Shown piece by piece: positions 34,492-42,598 of a stretch of 64,000 nt of DNA. Below the pieces are notes generated by a model. The model had not been told where the DNA came from. It saw only the letters and a list, made by a program, of their open reading frames with translations, and did no database searches. Made by a program: the position numbers and the translations under genes. The stretch lies in NCBI GenBank assembly GCA_037138755.1, contig JBAXHT010000003.1, positions 248,001 through 312,000 of the forward strand. The letters run 5' to 3'. The first letter of the stretch is position 1; every line of letters begins with the position of its first letter. The stretch comes from Armatimonadota bacterium. Lineage in GTDB: Bacteria; Armatimonadota; Fimbriimonadia; Fimbriimonadales; Fimbriimonadaceae.

Positions 34492-35973
34492 CTACTTATC
34501 ACCAAAAATTGGCTGACCCCATTGATCCAACGGATTGGCATAGGGGTCGAGGGGTTCGGGGAGCTGGGTGAAGCGTTGGCGGTCGACTTGGACGCTGGAC
34601 CAGTCGAAGGTGTAGATCGGGGCGCCTTTACGCTTTAGGACGTGTTCAACGAGCTTGGAGCGGCCGTGGGCTCGGGTGTCCTTGGGGGCGTCGGCTTGGG
34701 CGACCATGATGTCGAGGTCGCGGAGGAGGCGTTTGGATCGCCCCATCTCTTGCCAGCCGTAGAAAAGCGATGCGGCGGGGTCGATGTTGTGGTACTCGAG
34801 GTCAACCGATTGGAGGGCGTCGTCTTCCCAGCCGATTTGCTCGCTCGCCATGTATTCTTCGCAGATCAGCTTTTTGGCGACCCAGTCGAGCCGGTCGCCC
34901 ATCTGCATGGGGTCAGCCTTGAGGTCGTTGAGGGTTCTTTCCCATTCGGTAAGGATCCAGTCGTTTTGATCGGATTCACCTTTGAATGCTTGGCATGCTT
35001 CGAGGTAGCGGCTTTGGAGATCGAGGGCGGAAACGATGGAGCCGTCTTGAAGCTCGAGAAGCCATTGGAAGGAGTCGTCTCGGCTGATGTCCCTTAGTGC
35101 CACTAGCGGTTGGGCGAGGAGGAAATCGTGGGAAATGAGACCGCTTTCGCAGGCGCGGATGGCGAGGGCGGTGGTGCCGATTTTGAGGGCGTAGCCGTAT
35201 TCGTTTTGGTTGGCTTCGCCGAAGAGGAGGTGGAGTCGTGTCATGCCGTTTTGGCTGTACATCGTCTCCCATTTGGGGTTGACTATGGCTCGATTGAACC
35301 TGACTTTGCTCGCGATGGTTCGCAGGATGTGATCGGCGCGTTGGCTGAGTTGGAACTTGACCGACGGATCGGGGGCGACGCCGTAGACGTGGGAGACCCA
35401 GATGTAGTCGATGGGGTTTTGGCTCAGCTGCTCGTAGGTCGGGGCGTCGCCCTCGAAGAGGACGTGGCCGCCGACGCGCCCGACTCCGGCGTAGACCTGG
35501 CGCGTCACGAGGAACGGGATGAGGAGGTGGAGCGTGCCGTTCATCAGCTCGCCTTCGGCGCGAACGAGGTAGTTTTCGTGGCAACCGAAGGTGTGTCCTC
35601 CGAAGTGGTCGACAGAGTTATTGTAGATGGCGCAGTCTTCGGCGAGGCCGAGGTCGTGGAGGGCTTGGACGATCAGCCTTTGACCAGCTCTATCATTGGC
35701 GACGAGGTCTTTGAGAGACTGGCATTCGGCGGTGGCGTACTCGAGGTGCGAACCGACGGCGTCGACGTAGAGCCGTGCTCCGTTAAGCAGGAACCCGCCG
35801 CTTTCGGCGGGTTCAAAGACATCGTCTCGAGCGTGGTGGTCGATCAAGCCGATCTTCTTGTCGTAAAAGAGGTGGTCTTTGATCTCTTCGACGATCTGCT
35901 CGGGATTACCAAGATTCTCGTCGGCGACGAGGCACCCGAACTCCGTTTCCACTCCGAAAACCCGCTTGTCCAT
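34492..35973 (-). CDS. Pup ligase PafA / deamidase Dop family protein
   Basis: 493 residues of the carboxylate-amine ligase fold used in pupylation. Diagnostic motifs: GVETEFG at residues 7-13, NGARLYVDAVGSHLEYATAEC with the catalytic Asp, NNSVDHFGGHTFGCHENYL, PFLVTRQVYAGVGRVG, QLSQRADHI and RLHLLFGEANQNEYGYALKIGT. PafA joins Pup to lysines of target proteins; Dop deamidates Pup or removes it. The sequence before NGARLY carries a short insert as in Dop, and AGVGRVG is Dop-like, but the rest fits either, so the two are not separated here. No Pup or proteasome gene was found nearby. It follows the FmdB-like gene by 5 bp, in one operon. Confidence 0.85.
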   Translation of the reverse strand: MDKRVFGVETEFGCLVADENLGNPEQIVEEIKDHLFYDKKIGLIDHHARDDVFEPAESGGFLLNGARLYVDAVGSHLEYATAECQSLKDLVANDRAGQRLIVQALHDLGLAEDCAIYNNSVDHFGGHTFGCHENYLVRAEGELMNGTLHLLIPFLVTRQVYAGVGRVGGHVLFEGDAPTYEQLSQNPIDYIWVSHVYGVAPDPSVKFQLSQRADHILRTIASKVRFNRAIVNPKWETMYSQNGMTRLHLLFGEANQNEYGYALKIGTTALAIRACESGLISHDFLLAQPLVALRDISRDDSFQWLLELQDGSIVSALDLQSRYLEACQAFKGESDQNDWILTEWERTLNDLKADPMQMGDRLDWVAKKLICEEYMASEQIGWEDDALQSVDLEYHNIDPAASLFYGWQEMGRSKRLLRDLDIMVAQADAPKDTRAHGRSKLVEHVLKRKGAPIYTFDWSSVQVDRQRFTQLPEPLDPYANPLDQWGQPIFGDK

Positions 35974-35978
35974 GTTGT

Positions 35979-36326
35979 TTAATCTACGTTATCGAGGTCG
36001 ATTCTTTTCGGCTTTGCCGCCTTTTCTTCCTCGACTGCTTTGAGGTCTTCTTTTGTTCCGGTGATGATGTCGGGTCCCTCGCCAGCGGCTTTCTCCCAGA
36101 CGCCTTTTTCGGCGCGCTTGTACGTTGTGAAACCTTTCTTAGCAGCTTTATCGGCGGTTGGTTCGTTGCCAACTTTGAACGTGGCTCGGCTGACGACCTT
36201 TTTGACATCGAGCCCGCAGTAGGGGCAGAACTTGTAGGCCTCGGCTCCGATTTCTTGGATGACTTCGATGCGGTTCGGGCACATGAAGCAGTCCCGATCG
36301 ACGGGTTCGTATTCGTAGATGGGCAT
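35979..36326 (-). CDS. FmdB-like zinc-ribbon protein
   Basis: 115 residues. It starts MPIYEYEPVD like FmdB regulatory proteins and has two cysteine pairs, CFMCPN (residues 13-16) and CPYCG (about 34-37), for one zinc. The second half is hydrophilic and rich in Lys, Glu and Ala. FmdB family members are small, widely distributed and mostly of unknown role. ATG 36326 has TAAAAT (36333-36338) ending 6 nt upstream and no Shine-Dalgarno site. It is the first gene of the operon with the Pup-ligase-type gene. Confidence 0.8.
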   Translation of the reverse strand: MPIYEYEPVDRDCFMCPNRIEVIQEIGAEAYKFCPYCGLDVKKVVSRATFKVGNEPTADKAAKKGFTTYKRAEKGVWEKAAGEGPDIITGTKEDLKAVEEEKAAKPKRIDLDNVD

Positions 36327-36338
36327 GGTTGGATTTTA

Positions 36339-36637
36339 CGCTAGCGGCACCTAGATGAAGCGATCAAAACCGTGAGAACTGCAACGCATTTGGTTGGGTA
36401 GTCAGGTTCGTTGAATAGTGCCTTTGGCGTTTTTGGTGGGTAGGGGTGGGTACGCGTCTGTCTAACTATTTGGGTCGAAATTTGGGCGGTAGCGGTCGTT
36501 CTTGTGATTGTCTCGCTTCTGCTTGGGGACTCGTAGGGGCAAGGTGAGATCAGAACGGTAGTGTCAGAAATTTGTGCATCTACTTATCATCACTCTGGAG
36601 CACGAAAGTCAACCAAGAGAATCAACATTGAGAAAGG
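36339..36637. other. 300 bp intergenic region, no gene seen
   Basis: G- and T-rich stretch between the FmdB-like gene and the end of the 36638 gene. No open frame with a start and ribosome site, no Pup-like end (Gly-Gly-Gln/Glu) and no clear hairpin was found. Confidence 0.5.
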
Positions 36638-37885
36638 CTACGGCTTGTCCGGAACCCATTTGGCGTGACCATCGGCATAGACGACGGCTCGACCGCCTGG
36701 GCCGTTGGTGAAGCCTAGTTCGGTGTTCGCGATATCTTTGATCTGATCCAGTGGTCCGCCCCCAAAAGTGTAGTTGAATCCATCCAACATTTTTCTGTTC
36801 TTCAGGTACGGCATCAGACGGTTTACGAAATTCTCGCCGTTGGGTAGAACGTCTTCCATGTCCGATGCATAGAGGATCAGCGCTAAGCCGACCTGCTTTG
36901 CCTGGCTCAACGCCTGAGCTTTGAGTGCGGCAAGTTTCATTTTCTCAGCCAGATCACGATCGAACGGCTTGATGTCTCTGATCAGCAGTGCCCCGTTATC
37001 AACATAGACGACTGATGCCGCCAAAGGATGGAGTACTGGGTTAAATCCGGAAGGGCAAAGGTAAGTCGTTCGATCAAGGAGGGTTTTTTTGGGTTTGCTG
37101 CCTCGTTTGTCCGGAAGTTCCGGGAGCCCGATCCGGAGTTCAGCGTCTTCTCCACTGAGTTCAAAGGGTTTCTCTGGCTCCACATAAGCGAGCTTTCCCC
37201 ACAGATCGGACTTAATCTCCTTGACGGCTACTTCTCCGGTTGCTCGGTCAAGAGTGGCGTCTAAGTATTGAATGGGGTTTGTATTTCGGCTGTAACTGGC
37301 AAACTTGATCACGCGTGCATCGGCGTAGTAGGGTGCCTGGAAACCCACCCGGAGCTTTACTTTGTAAACGACAGGTTGTCGACCAGGTTCTAGGATCCCG
37401 AAGGAAGACTCACCTACTTCGTACATGAGGAGCGGGGCGACACTTTTCTCGCCAGCGTAGAACAATGTCTCGGGGGTGATGGCTGTCGCTTGGATGCGAC
37501 CTGTGCTGAGGTCTAAGAATCCTTGCAGTTTTGGATTTGAGGAGTCGAAAAAGAAGATCGTCTTGCTGTCGCCTAGGGCTGTTAGCTGGGTACTCGGGGT
37601 GGCACCCGGAATCATGAGCTCAGTTGAGACGCCGCGTTGGCAATCATAGGCGAACCATTTGGAAGACGGTGCGGCTGTGAGGCTTGGGTTGAATATTACG
37701 TTTGGGTCGATACGGTTGTAGAAGATACGCTCGCCGTTCGCCGAGTAGCTGAAGTTCATTACCATTCCGCTCGACACGGATTTGGCGGGACCAACCATCC
37801 AGGCTCGGGTTTCGTCCCCGAAGATGGATTGAGCGTTTGACGCAGCTACCGCGAACAACGCAACTAGATTGAGAGTTGCTTTCAT
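36638..37885 (-). CDS. exported protein with a C-terminal pseudopilin-type (DUF1559-like) domain
   Basis: 415 residues. Signal peptide MKATLNLVALFAVAASNA; residues 20-310 look like a beta-propeller with SYSANGERIFYNRI, LTALGDSKTIFFFD and VVYVDNGALLIRD. The last 95 residues copy the C-terminal part of DUF1559 pseudopilins: SQAKQVGLALILYASDMEDVLP, LMPYLKNRKML and YADGHAKWVPDKP, close to [27 protein letters not shown] and FFDGHAKWM in the protein at 12315-13052. The pilin leader and hydrophobic helix are absent. It starts 22 bp after the DUF192 gene, with AAGGCG as ribosome site, so it is the last gene of the leuD unit. Confidence 0.75.
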   Translation of the reverse strand: MKATLNLVALFAVAASNAQSIFGDETRAWMVGPAKSVSSGMVMNFSYSANGERIFYNRIDPNVIFNPSLTAAPSSKWFAYDCQRGVSTELMIPGATPSTQLTALGDSKTIFFFDSSNPKLQGFLDLSTGRIQATAITPETLFYAGEKSVAPLLMYEVGESSFGILEPGRQPVVYKVKLRVGFQAPYYADARVIKFASYSRNTNPIQYLDATLDRATGEVAVKEIKSDLWGKLAYVEPEKPFELSGEDAELRIGLPELPDKRGSKPKKTLLDRTTYLCPSGFNPVLHPLAASVVYVDNGALLIRDIKPFDRDLAEKMKLAALKAQALSQAKQVGLALILYASDMEDVLPNGENFVNRLMPYLKNRKMLDGFNYTFGGGPLDQIKDIANTELGFTNGPGGRAVVYADGHAKWVPDKP

Positions 37886-37906
37886 GTTCGCCTTGACGAG
37901 GTCGGG

Positions 37907-38455
37907 TTACTCATCCGTTCGGAGAGTTTCGGGAATTTTCACTTTGTCACCGACTTTGAGACCCATCCGATCGGCGAGGCCGAGTTTGAGTTCGATGACG
38001 TATTGGTAGGCGCCTTTGGGTTCAAGCATCGTATCGTTCAGCGGCTGGCCTTTGGCGATGCTAACGATCTTTTTGTCTTTGCTGATGTAGGCGATGTCGA
38101 GCCCGAGCGGCGTGTTGTGCATCCAGAAGCCGTGCTTGCCGTCGTCGGCCTGGGTCTCGGGGAAGACGAAGATCATTCCTTCGTCGTCTTTAACTTCCCT
38201 GTCGACCAGGAACATCATTCCCTCCTGTCGCTTGCTGGGGTTGTCCATGATCCAGAGCTTCATGGTCCCTTTAGGAACAGCGATTTCGACTTTTTTGAGA
38301 TCTTTGAGCTGGTTGATTCGGTCGGGGTTTATGTCCGTCGGAGTTGAAGGGTTTGTTGGAGTTGAAGTTGACGGAGAAGAGTCGGGGGCGGTTTGACAAC
38401 CAGAAAGGAGAACCGCGAGAAGAAGCGCGGACGCGCCCATCCGCCAGCCGTTCAC
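37907..38455 (-). CDS. DUF192 lipoprotein
   Basis: 182 residues. Lipoprotein signal LLLAVLLSGC with lipidated Cys20, a Ser/Thr/Pro linker (to about 47), then a DUF192 domain: VPKGTMKLWIMDNPSKRQEGMMF, DDEGMIFVFPE, GFWMHNTPLGLDIAYI and VIELKLGLADRMGLKVGD. The domain is widespread in Gram-negative bacteria and archaea and its function is unknown. It overlaps leuD by 4 bp. Confidence 0.85.
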   Translation of the reverse strand: MNGWRMGASALLLAVLLSGCQTAPDSSPSTSTPTNPSTPTDINPDRINQLKDLKKVEIAVPKGTMKLWIMDNPSKRQEGMMFLVDREVKDDEGMIFVFPETQADDGKHGFWMHNTPLGLDIAYISKDKKIVSIAKGQPLNDTMLEPKGAYQYVIELKLGLADRMGLKVGDKVKIPETLRTDE

Positions 38456-39051
38456 GAGGCCCCCACCAGCGGAACGAAAGCGAGTTTGGTGGCCTCGTAG
38501 TCCGCGATCTGAGAATCGTACTGAAGGGTGGTTCCGATCAGGTCGAGACCCGCGATAAGCGCGAGCTTCGTGGCTTCATTGATGTCGAATCCAAGCGATT
38601 CACCTTTGCTTAGGACGGTTTGATCGGGAAGATTTACCGTGACTTCGGCTCCCGAGCCAGCGGAAACCAGCTTGGCATGATCTGTCGGGTTCAGCTCGAT
38701 CAGCAGGAGCCCACAGTTGGCAGAGTTGCCACGAAAGATGTCGCTATAGCCGGGTGAATCCGCATCGCGCCGAGCGATCACGCAGGCGAAACCAGCCTGT
38801 TGGATCGCCCAAACCGCGTGCTCGCGGGAAGAACCGCAGCCGAAGTTTGTTCCGACGACTAGAACAGAAGCGCCCGCGGCTTCGGGCTGGTCGAGCGGGA
38901 AGTCAGCGCCGCGCACATCACTGAAAACCAGTTCGCCGTACCCAGCTTTCGAAACTCGCGAGAGGAATCGGGCCGGAATGATTCGGTCGGTGTCCACCTG
39001 ATCCTGGTTCAAAACTGCAATCTTGCCCGTATGAGTGGTAAATCCTGGCAC
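38452..39051 (-). CDS. leuD: 3-isopropylmalate dehydratase small subunit LeuD
   Basis: 199 residues; the swivelling domain that pairs with LeuC to isomerise 2- to 3-isopropylmalate in leucine synthesis. Motifs: VDTDRIIPARFL near the start and the substrate loop GTNFGCGSSREHAVWAI near residue 70. Start is GTG 39051. leuC is not beside it. It heads a minus-strand unit with the DUF192 and pseudopilin-domain genes and is divergent from trpE, 49 bp away. Confidence 0.92.
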   Translation of the reverse strand: MPGFTTHTGKIAVLNQDQVDTDRIIPARFLSRVSKAGYGELVFSDVRGADFPLDQPEAAGASVLVVGTNFGCGSSREHAVWAIQQAGFACVIARRDADSPGYSDIFRGNSANCGLLLIELNPTDHAKLVSAGSGAEVTVNLPDQTVLSKGESLGFDINEATKLALIAGLDLIGTTLQYDSQIADYEATKLAFVPLVGAS

Positions 39052-39100
39052 GATCCTAGTTTGTCACATCCTCGCTTCCCGGTAACATCGTTAGCTCACG

Positions 39101-40567
39101 ATGCTGACCCCCGAACTTCCAGATTATCTGCGACTCGCCAAGCGCGGAAAGGCGATTCCGGTTTACCAAGACATCCTTGCTGATGTGGAGACTCCGGTGA
39201 GTGCGTACTGGAAGATATCACACGATCAGGTTCACTCGTTCCTGTTAGAGTCAGTGACTGGTGGCGAACAAGTGGGACGCTATTCAATTCTGGGCGTAAG
39301 GCCGCGGAAGATTATCCGCTCGAAGAACGGCGATTTGCGCGTGACGGATTCGGATGGAACGACGGTTTCGGCTCTGGAGTCTGGGGAGGACCCACTTCAT
39401 GTTTTGAAGCGAGAGCTGGCGTCGGTTGATCCGCTGCCCTTACCGGGGATGAAGCACTTCCTTGGGGGTGCGGTGGGAATGATGGGCTACGACATCGTCC
39501 GTTACTTTGAAGTCCTGCCGGATACGTGCGTGGACGATCTTGGTGCTGAAGATCTGGCGATGATGATCTGCCAACTGGTCGTGGTTTTTGACCATGTGAA
39601 GCACATTATTCGAGTTCTTTATGTGGCGGATGGGTCCGAATCAGATTACGAAGTGGCTCAGGCTGAGATTGGATGGGTGATTGATCGCCTTCGAGCTCCG
39701 CTTCCTGAATTGCCGAGCGACACAAAGGCGGAGCCGGTGGTGACGCACAACCAGACACAGCAGGAGTTTGAGGACAAGGTGACGCGGATGAAGGAGTACA
39801 TCGCGGCCGGCGATGCATTCCAGATGGTCCCCTCGCTTCGGTTCAATGTGACCGGAATCTCGCATCCTCTTTCCACCTATCGGGCTTTGCGGTCGATCAA
39901 TCCTTCGCCTTACATGTTCCTACTTCGGTTCGAGGATTTTGAACTGATCGGGGCATCGCCAGAGATTCTGGTTTCGCTTCACGATGGAAAGGCAAGGGTT
40001 CGGCCGATTGCCGGGACTCGCTGGCGCGGACAGACAGAAGAAGAAGATCTGACCCTAGCACGCGATCTTCTAGCCGACGAGAAAGAGCGTGCGGAGCATA
40101 TTATGCTCATCGATCTGGGACGAAATGACCTTGGGCGGGTGTGTAAATACGGCTCGGTGAAGGTGAATGACCTAATGGTCATCGAGAAGTACAGCCATGT
40201 CATGCACATTGTTTCGGATGTGACTGGCGATCTCGCTTTGGATAAAGATGGGTACGACCTGATTCGGGCGGCGTTTCCGGCAGGAACGGTTTCGGGCGCG
40301 CCAAAGGTTCGCGCGATGCAAGTGATCGATGAATTGGAGCCGACCCGGCGAGGAGCGTACGCGGGGTCGGTTGGAGTGATTGGCTTCGACGGGAATGTCG
40401 ATTTGTGTATCGCCCTTCGGACCATCTACAAGAAAGGCGAGGTTGGTTACGTTCAAGCGGGCTGCGGCGTCGTGTTCGACAGCGACCCTTCGTATGAGTA
40501 CACCGAGGCTTGCAACAAGGCTCGGGCCTGCTTGAACGCTTTGAAGCAAGCAAACGCTGGGCTTTGA
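39101..40567 (+). CDS. trpE: anthranilate synthase component I TrpE
   Basis: 488 residues; converts chorismate and ammonia (from the TrpG glutaminase) to anthranilate, the first step of tryptophan synthesis. The N-terminal feedback domain has LLESVTGGEQVGRYSILG, with the LLES Ser typical of tryptophan inhibition. The chorismate-binding half carries SPEILV, PIAGTRWRG, DLGRNDLGRV, TVSGAPKVRAM and the end YEYTEACNKARACL. No trpG or other trp gene follows; a long hairpin ends the gene. Confidence 0.93.
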   Translation: MLTPELPDYLRLAKRGKAIPVYQDILADVETPVSAYWKISHDQVHSFLLESVTGGEQVGRYSILGVRPRKIIRSKNGDLRVTDSDGTTVSALESGEDPLHVLKRELASVDPLPLPGMKHFLGGAVGMMGYDIVRYFEVLPDTCVDDLGAEDLAMMICQLVVVFDHVKHIIRVLYVADGSESDYEVAQAEIGWVIDRLRAPLPELPSDTKAEPVVTHNQTQQEFEDKVTRMKEYIAAGDAFQMVPSLRFNVTGISHPLSTYRALRSINPSPYMFLLRFEDFELIGASPEILVSLHDGKARVRPIAGTRWRGQTEEEDLTLARDLLADEKERAEHIMLIDLGRNDLGRVCKYGSVKVNDLMVIEKYSHVMHIVSDVTGDLALDKDGYDLIRAAFPAGTVSGAPKVRAMQVIDELEPTRRGAYAGSVGVIGFDGNVDLCIALRTIYKKGEVGYVQAGCGVVFDSDPSYEYTEACNKARACLNALKQANAGL

Positions 40568-40573
40568 GGTTGT

Positions 40574-40603
40574 GTCTTCAGTCGGTTTGAACCGACTGAA
40601 GAC
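40574..40603. terminator. bidirectional terminator between trpE and the M32 gene
   Basis: GTCTTCAGTCGGT (40574-40586), loop TTGA, ACCGACTGAAGAC (40591-40603): a perfect 13 bp stem in the gap of two convergent genes, so it probably serves both. Confidence 0.75.
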
Positions 40604-40617
40604 TAGTTGCTCTTGAC

Positions 40618-42102
40618 TTACAGGCTGTACAGCTTTCGATACTTCGCGCCGAGGCCGTCCAAGTAGTACTTGGGGTTCATGTCCTCGCCAGTAGCAGCTT
40701 TGATGAGGTCCTTCGGTATGTACTTTCGTCCCTGGCTGTAGATGTTCTTCTGGAGCCAGGCGAGAATCGGCTCAAATTCGCCCTTTGCGATCAGCTCGAA
40801 CGGCAGCGGAACTTCCTTTTCGAGTGCGTTCCAGATTTGGTAGCTCAGGATGTTGCCCATCGAATAAGTCGGGAAGTAGCCGATGGAACCCATTGACCAG
40901 TGGACATCTTGCAGACATCCTTGGGCGTTGTTTGGCGGGCGAATTCCGAGATACTCCTCATACTTCGCGTTCCAAGCTTCGGGAAGGTCCTTGATCTCCA
41001 GGGAGCCTTCGAGAACCGCACATTCGATCTCGAATCTCACGAGAACGTGGAGGTTGTAAGTCAACTCGTCAGCTTCCACTCGAATGAGTGACGGCTCGAC
41101 CTTGTTGATCATTCGCATAAAGTCGCCGAGTTGAATGTCAGCGATCTGCGGGAATGACTCCGTGAGGTTCGGAAGGAAGTGTGACCAGAAGGCTTCGCTA
41201 CGTCCAACGATGTTTTCCCAAGTGCGACTCTGACTTTCATGAAGCCCAAGTGAGACCCCTCCGGCGAGCGAAGTGAGATCCCACGCGGCAGGAGAGCCTT
41301 GCTCGTACATCCCGTGTCCTGCTTCGTGAAGCGAGCCGAAGATTGCCGAACCGAGGTATGGCTTGTAGCGGGTTGTGAGGCGAATATCGCCGACGGACCA
41401 TCCGGTGCAGAACGGGTGCGGAGCGGTGTCCTGGCGTCCGCGGTTGAAGTCAAATCCAATTTTGGAAACGATCAATTCGGTGAACTGAGATTGCTTCTGT
41501 TTGTCCCACTCACCGTATAGACGAGAGTCATCAACCGGGCCTGTGGCCTGAATCGCTTTCACTAGTTCAACTTGAGGCCCTTTTATGGCCTCGAACATCT
41601 TCTTCCAATCGGCAGCAGTTGCACCTTCCTCGTACTGGTCGGTGACGGCGTCGTAGATGTGATCGGTGAACCCGAGATGGTGGGCTTCTTCCTTCACGAT
41701 CTCGAACATTTGCTCTAGAGTCGGAGCAAAGCTCTCGAAATCATCTTGGGTTCGAGCACGGACCCACTCCTCGTGCGCGATCGCGGAGAGCTTAGTCTTG
41801 CGAGCGACCAGTTCAGAAGGGAGCTTGGTGGCGAGATCGAGGTCTCGCCCGATCACCCGTAGAAGCGCAAGGTCGTCTTCGCTTGACGCTTCCGCCTTCG
41901 CACCTTCGAGGGCTTTGCGAGTCTCGTCAGCGATAAAAATCTCGTGGTGCATCTTAGAAAGGCACTCCAAATGATTGGCTCGCGCCTCGGCTCCCCCTCG
42001 GGGCATATAGGTCTGTTGGTCCCAGTCCATTATCGCCATCGCCGCTCCGAGCGCGTTCACATCGCCCATTCGATCCTTCAAAATCTCAAGTGAAGATTTC
42101 AT
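40618..42102 (-). CDS. M32-family carboxypeptidase (Taq type)
   Basis: 494 residues; cytoplasmic zinc carboxypeptidase. The active site LHEAGHGMYEQG (HExxH) lies near residue 270, followed by the ESQSRTWENIVGRS motif with the third ligand Glu. Other family signatures are DTAPHPFCTG, IRVEADELTYNLH and GIRPPNNAQGCLQDVHW. ATG 42102 was chosen because it begins the family's usual N-terminus and TAGACT (42110-42115) ends 7 nt before it; an upstream in-frame start would add an unrelated segment. Confidence 0.93.
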   Translation of the reverse strand: MKSSLEILKDRMGDVNALGAAMAIMDWDQQTYMPRGGAEARANHLECLSKMHHEIFIADETRKALEGAKAEASSEDDLALLRVIGRDLDLATKLPSELVARKTKLSAIAHEEWVRARTQDDFESFAPTLEQMFEIVKEEAHHLGFTDHIYDAVTDQYEEGATAADWKKMFEAIKGPQVELVKAIQATGPVDDSRLYGEWDKQKQSQFTELIVSKIGFDFNRGRQDTAPHPFCTGWSVGDIRLTTRYKPYLGSAIFGSLHEAGHGMYEQGSPAAWDLTSLAGGVSLGLHESQSRTWENIVGRSEAFWSHFLPNLTESFPQIADIQLGDFMRMINKVEPSLIRVEADELTYNLHVLVRFEIECAVLEGSLEIKDLPEAWNAKYEEYLGIRPPNNAQGCLQDVHWSMGSIGYFPTYSMGNILSYQIWNALEKEVPLPFELIAKGEFEPILAWLQKNIYSQGRKYIPKDLIKAATGEDMNPKYYLDGLGAKYRKLYSL

Positions 42103-42199
42103 AATTCTTAGTCTACCAACCGAACTAATCAATAAAATCATCATCAAACAATCAAGTTGGGCGCAACGCATCCGACGATTAGAAAGTAAAAAGGCACAT

Positions 42200-42598
42200 A
42201 TGGAGCGAAATCGAATGCACAGAATTCCTCACAAGGATCCGGTGAGCGGCGGCGAGCTGTACATCAGTGAGCTGACCAGCGAGGAAACGGGAATCACGAT
42301 CCGAGGGAACTTCGAAATTCCGCGTTACGCAAAGCTCGATACCGAGATGCTGGACTTTCTTGAAGTCTTCTTGCGATGCCGAGGAATGCTAAACGGCGTG
42401 GAGCGTGAGCTGGGAATCAGTTACCCAACCGCCCGAGCGAGGCTCGATACTCTCCTCGGTGCCCTGAACTTAAGCCCTATTGAGGCTCGAGAGCGCAGCG
42501 ACAAGAACGCTGACAAGCGTAAGAAGATTTTGGAACAGCTTGAAAAAGGCGAAATCACCGCCGACGAAGCGAAAAAGAAACTGGGGGTTTTGAGTTGA
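42200..42598 (+). CDS. DUF2089-family protein lacking the zinc ribbon
   Basis: 132 residues. The family core is clear: RGNFEIPRYAKLDTEMLDFLEVFLRCRGML followed by a helix-turn-helix-like LGISYPTARARLDTLL, then a short helical end KGEITADEAKKKLG. Most DUF2089 proteins start with a CPxCG zinc ribbon; here those cysteines are missing (DPVSGGELYI). The pair DUF2089-DUF4097 is also seen in Bacillus (yvlA-yvlB) and is linked there to envelope stress. ATG 42215 with GGAG 9 nt upstream is an alternative start. The stop overlaps the next start (TTGA). Confidence 0.75.
   Translation: MERNRMHRIPHKDPVSGGELYISELTSEETGITIRGNFEIPRYAKLDTEMLDFLEVFLRCRGMLNGVERELGISYPTARARLDTLLGALNLSPIEARERSDKNADKRKKILEQLEKGEITADEAKKKLGVLS

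Noticed and set aside
35110-35982. 290-residue open frame opposite the Pup-ligase-type gene
   Set aside because: Mirror of a conserved gene, biased to Glu, Val and Gly; no start signal.
36339-36637. Search for a Pup gene next to the ligase
   Set aside because: No small open frame ending in Gly-Gly-Gln or Gly-Gly-Glu was found on either strand.
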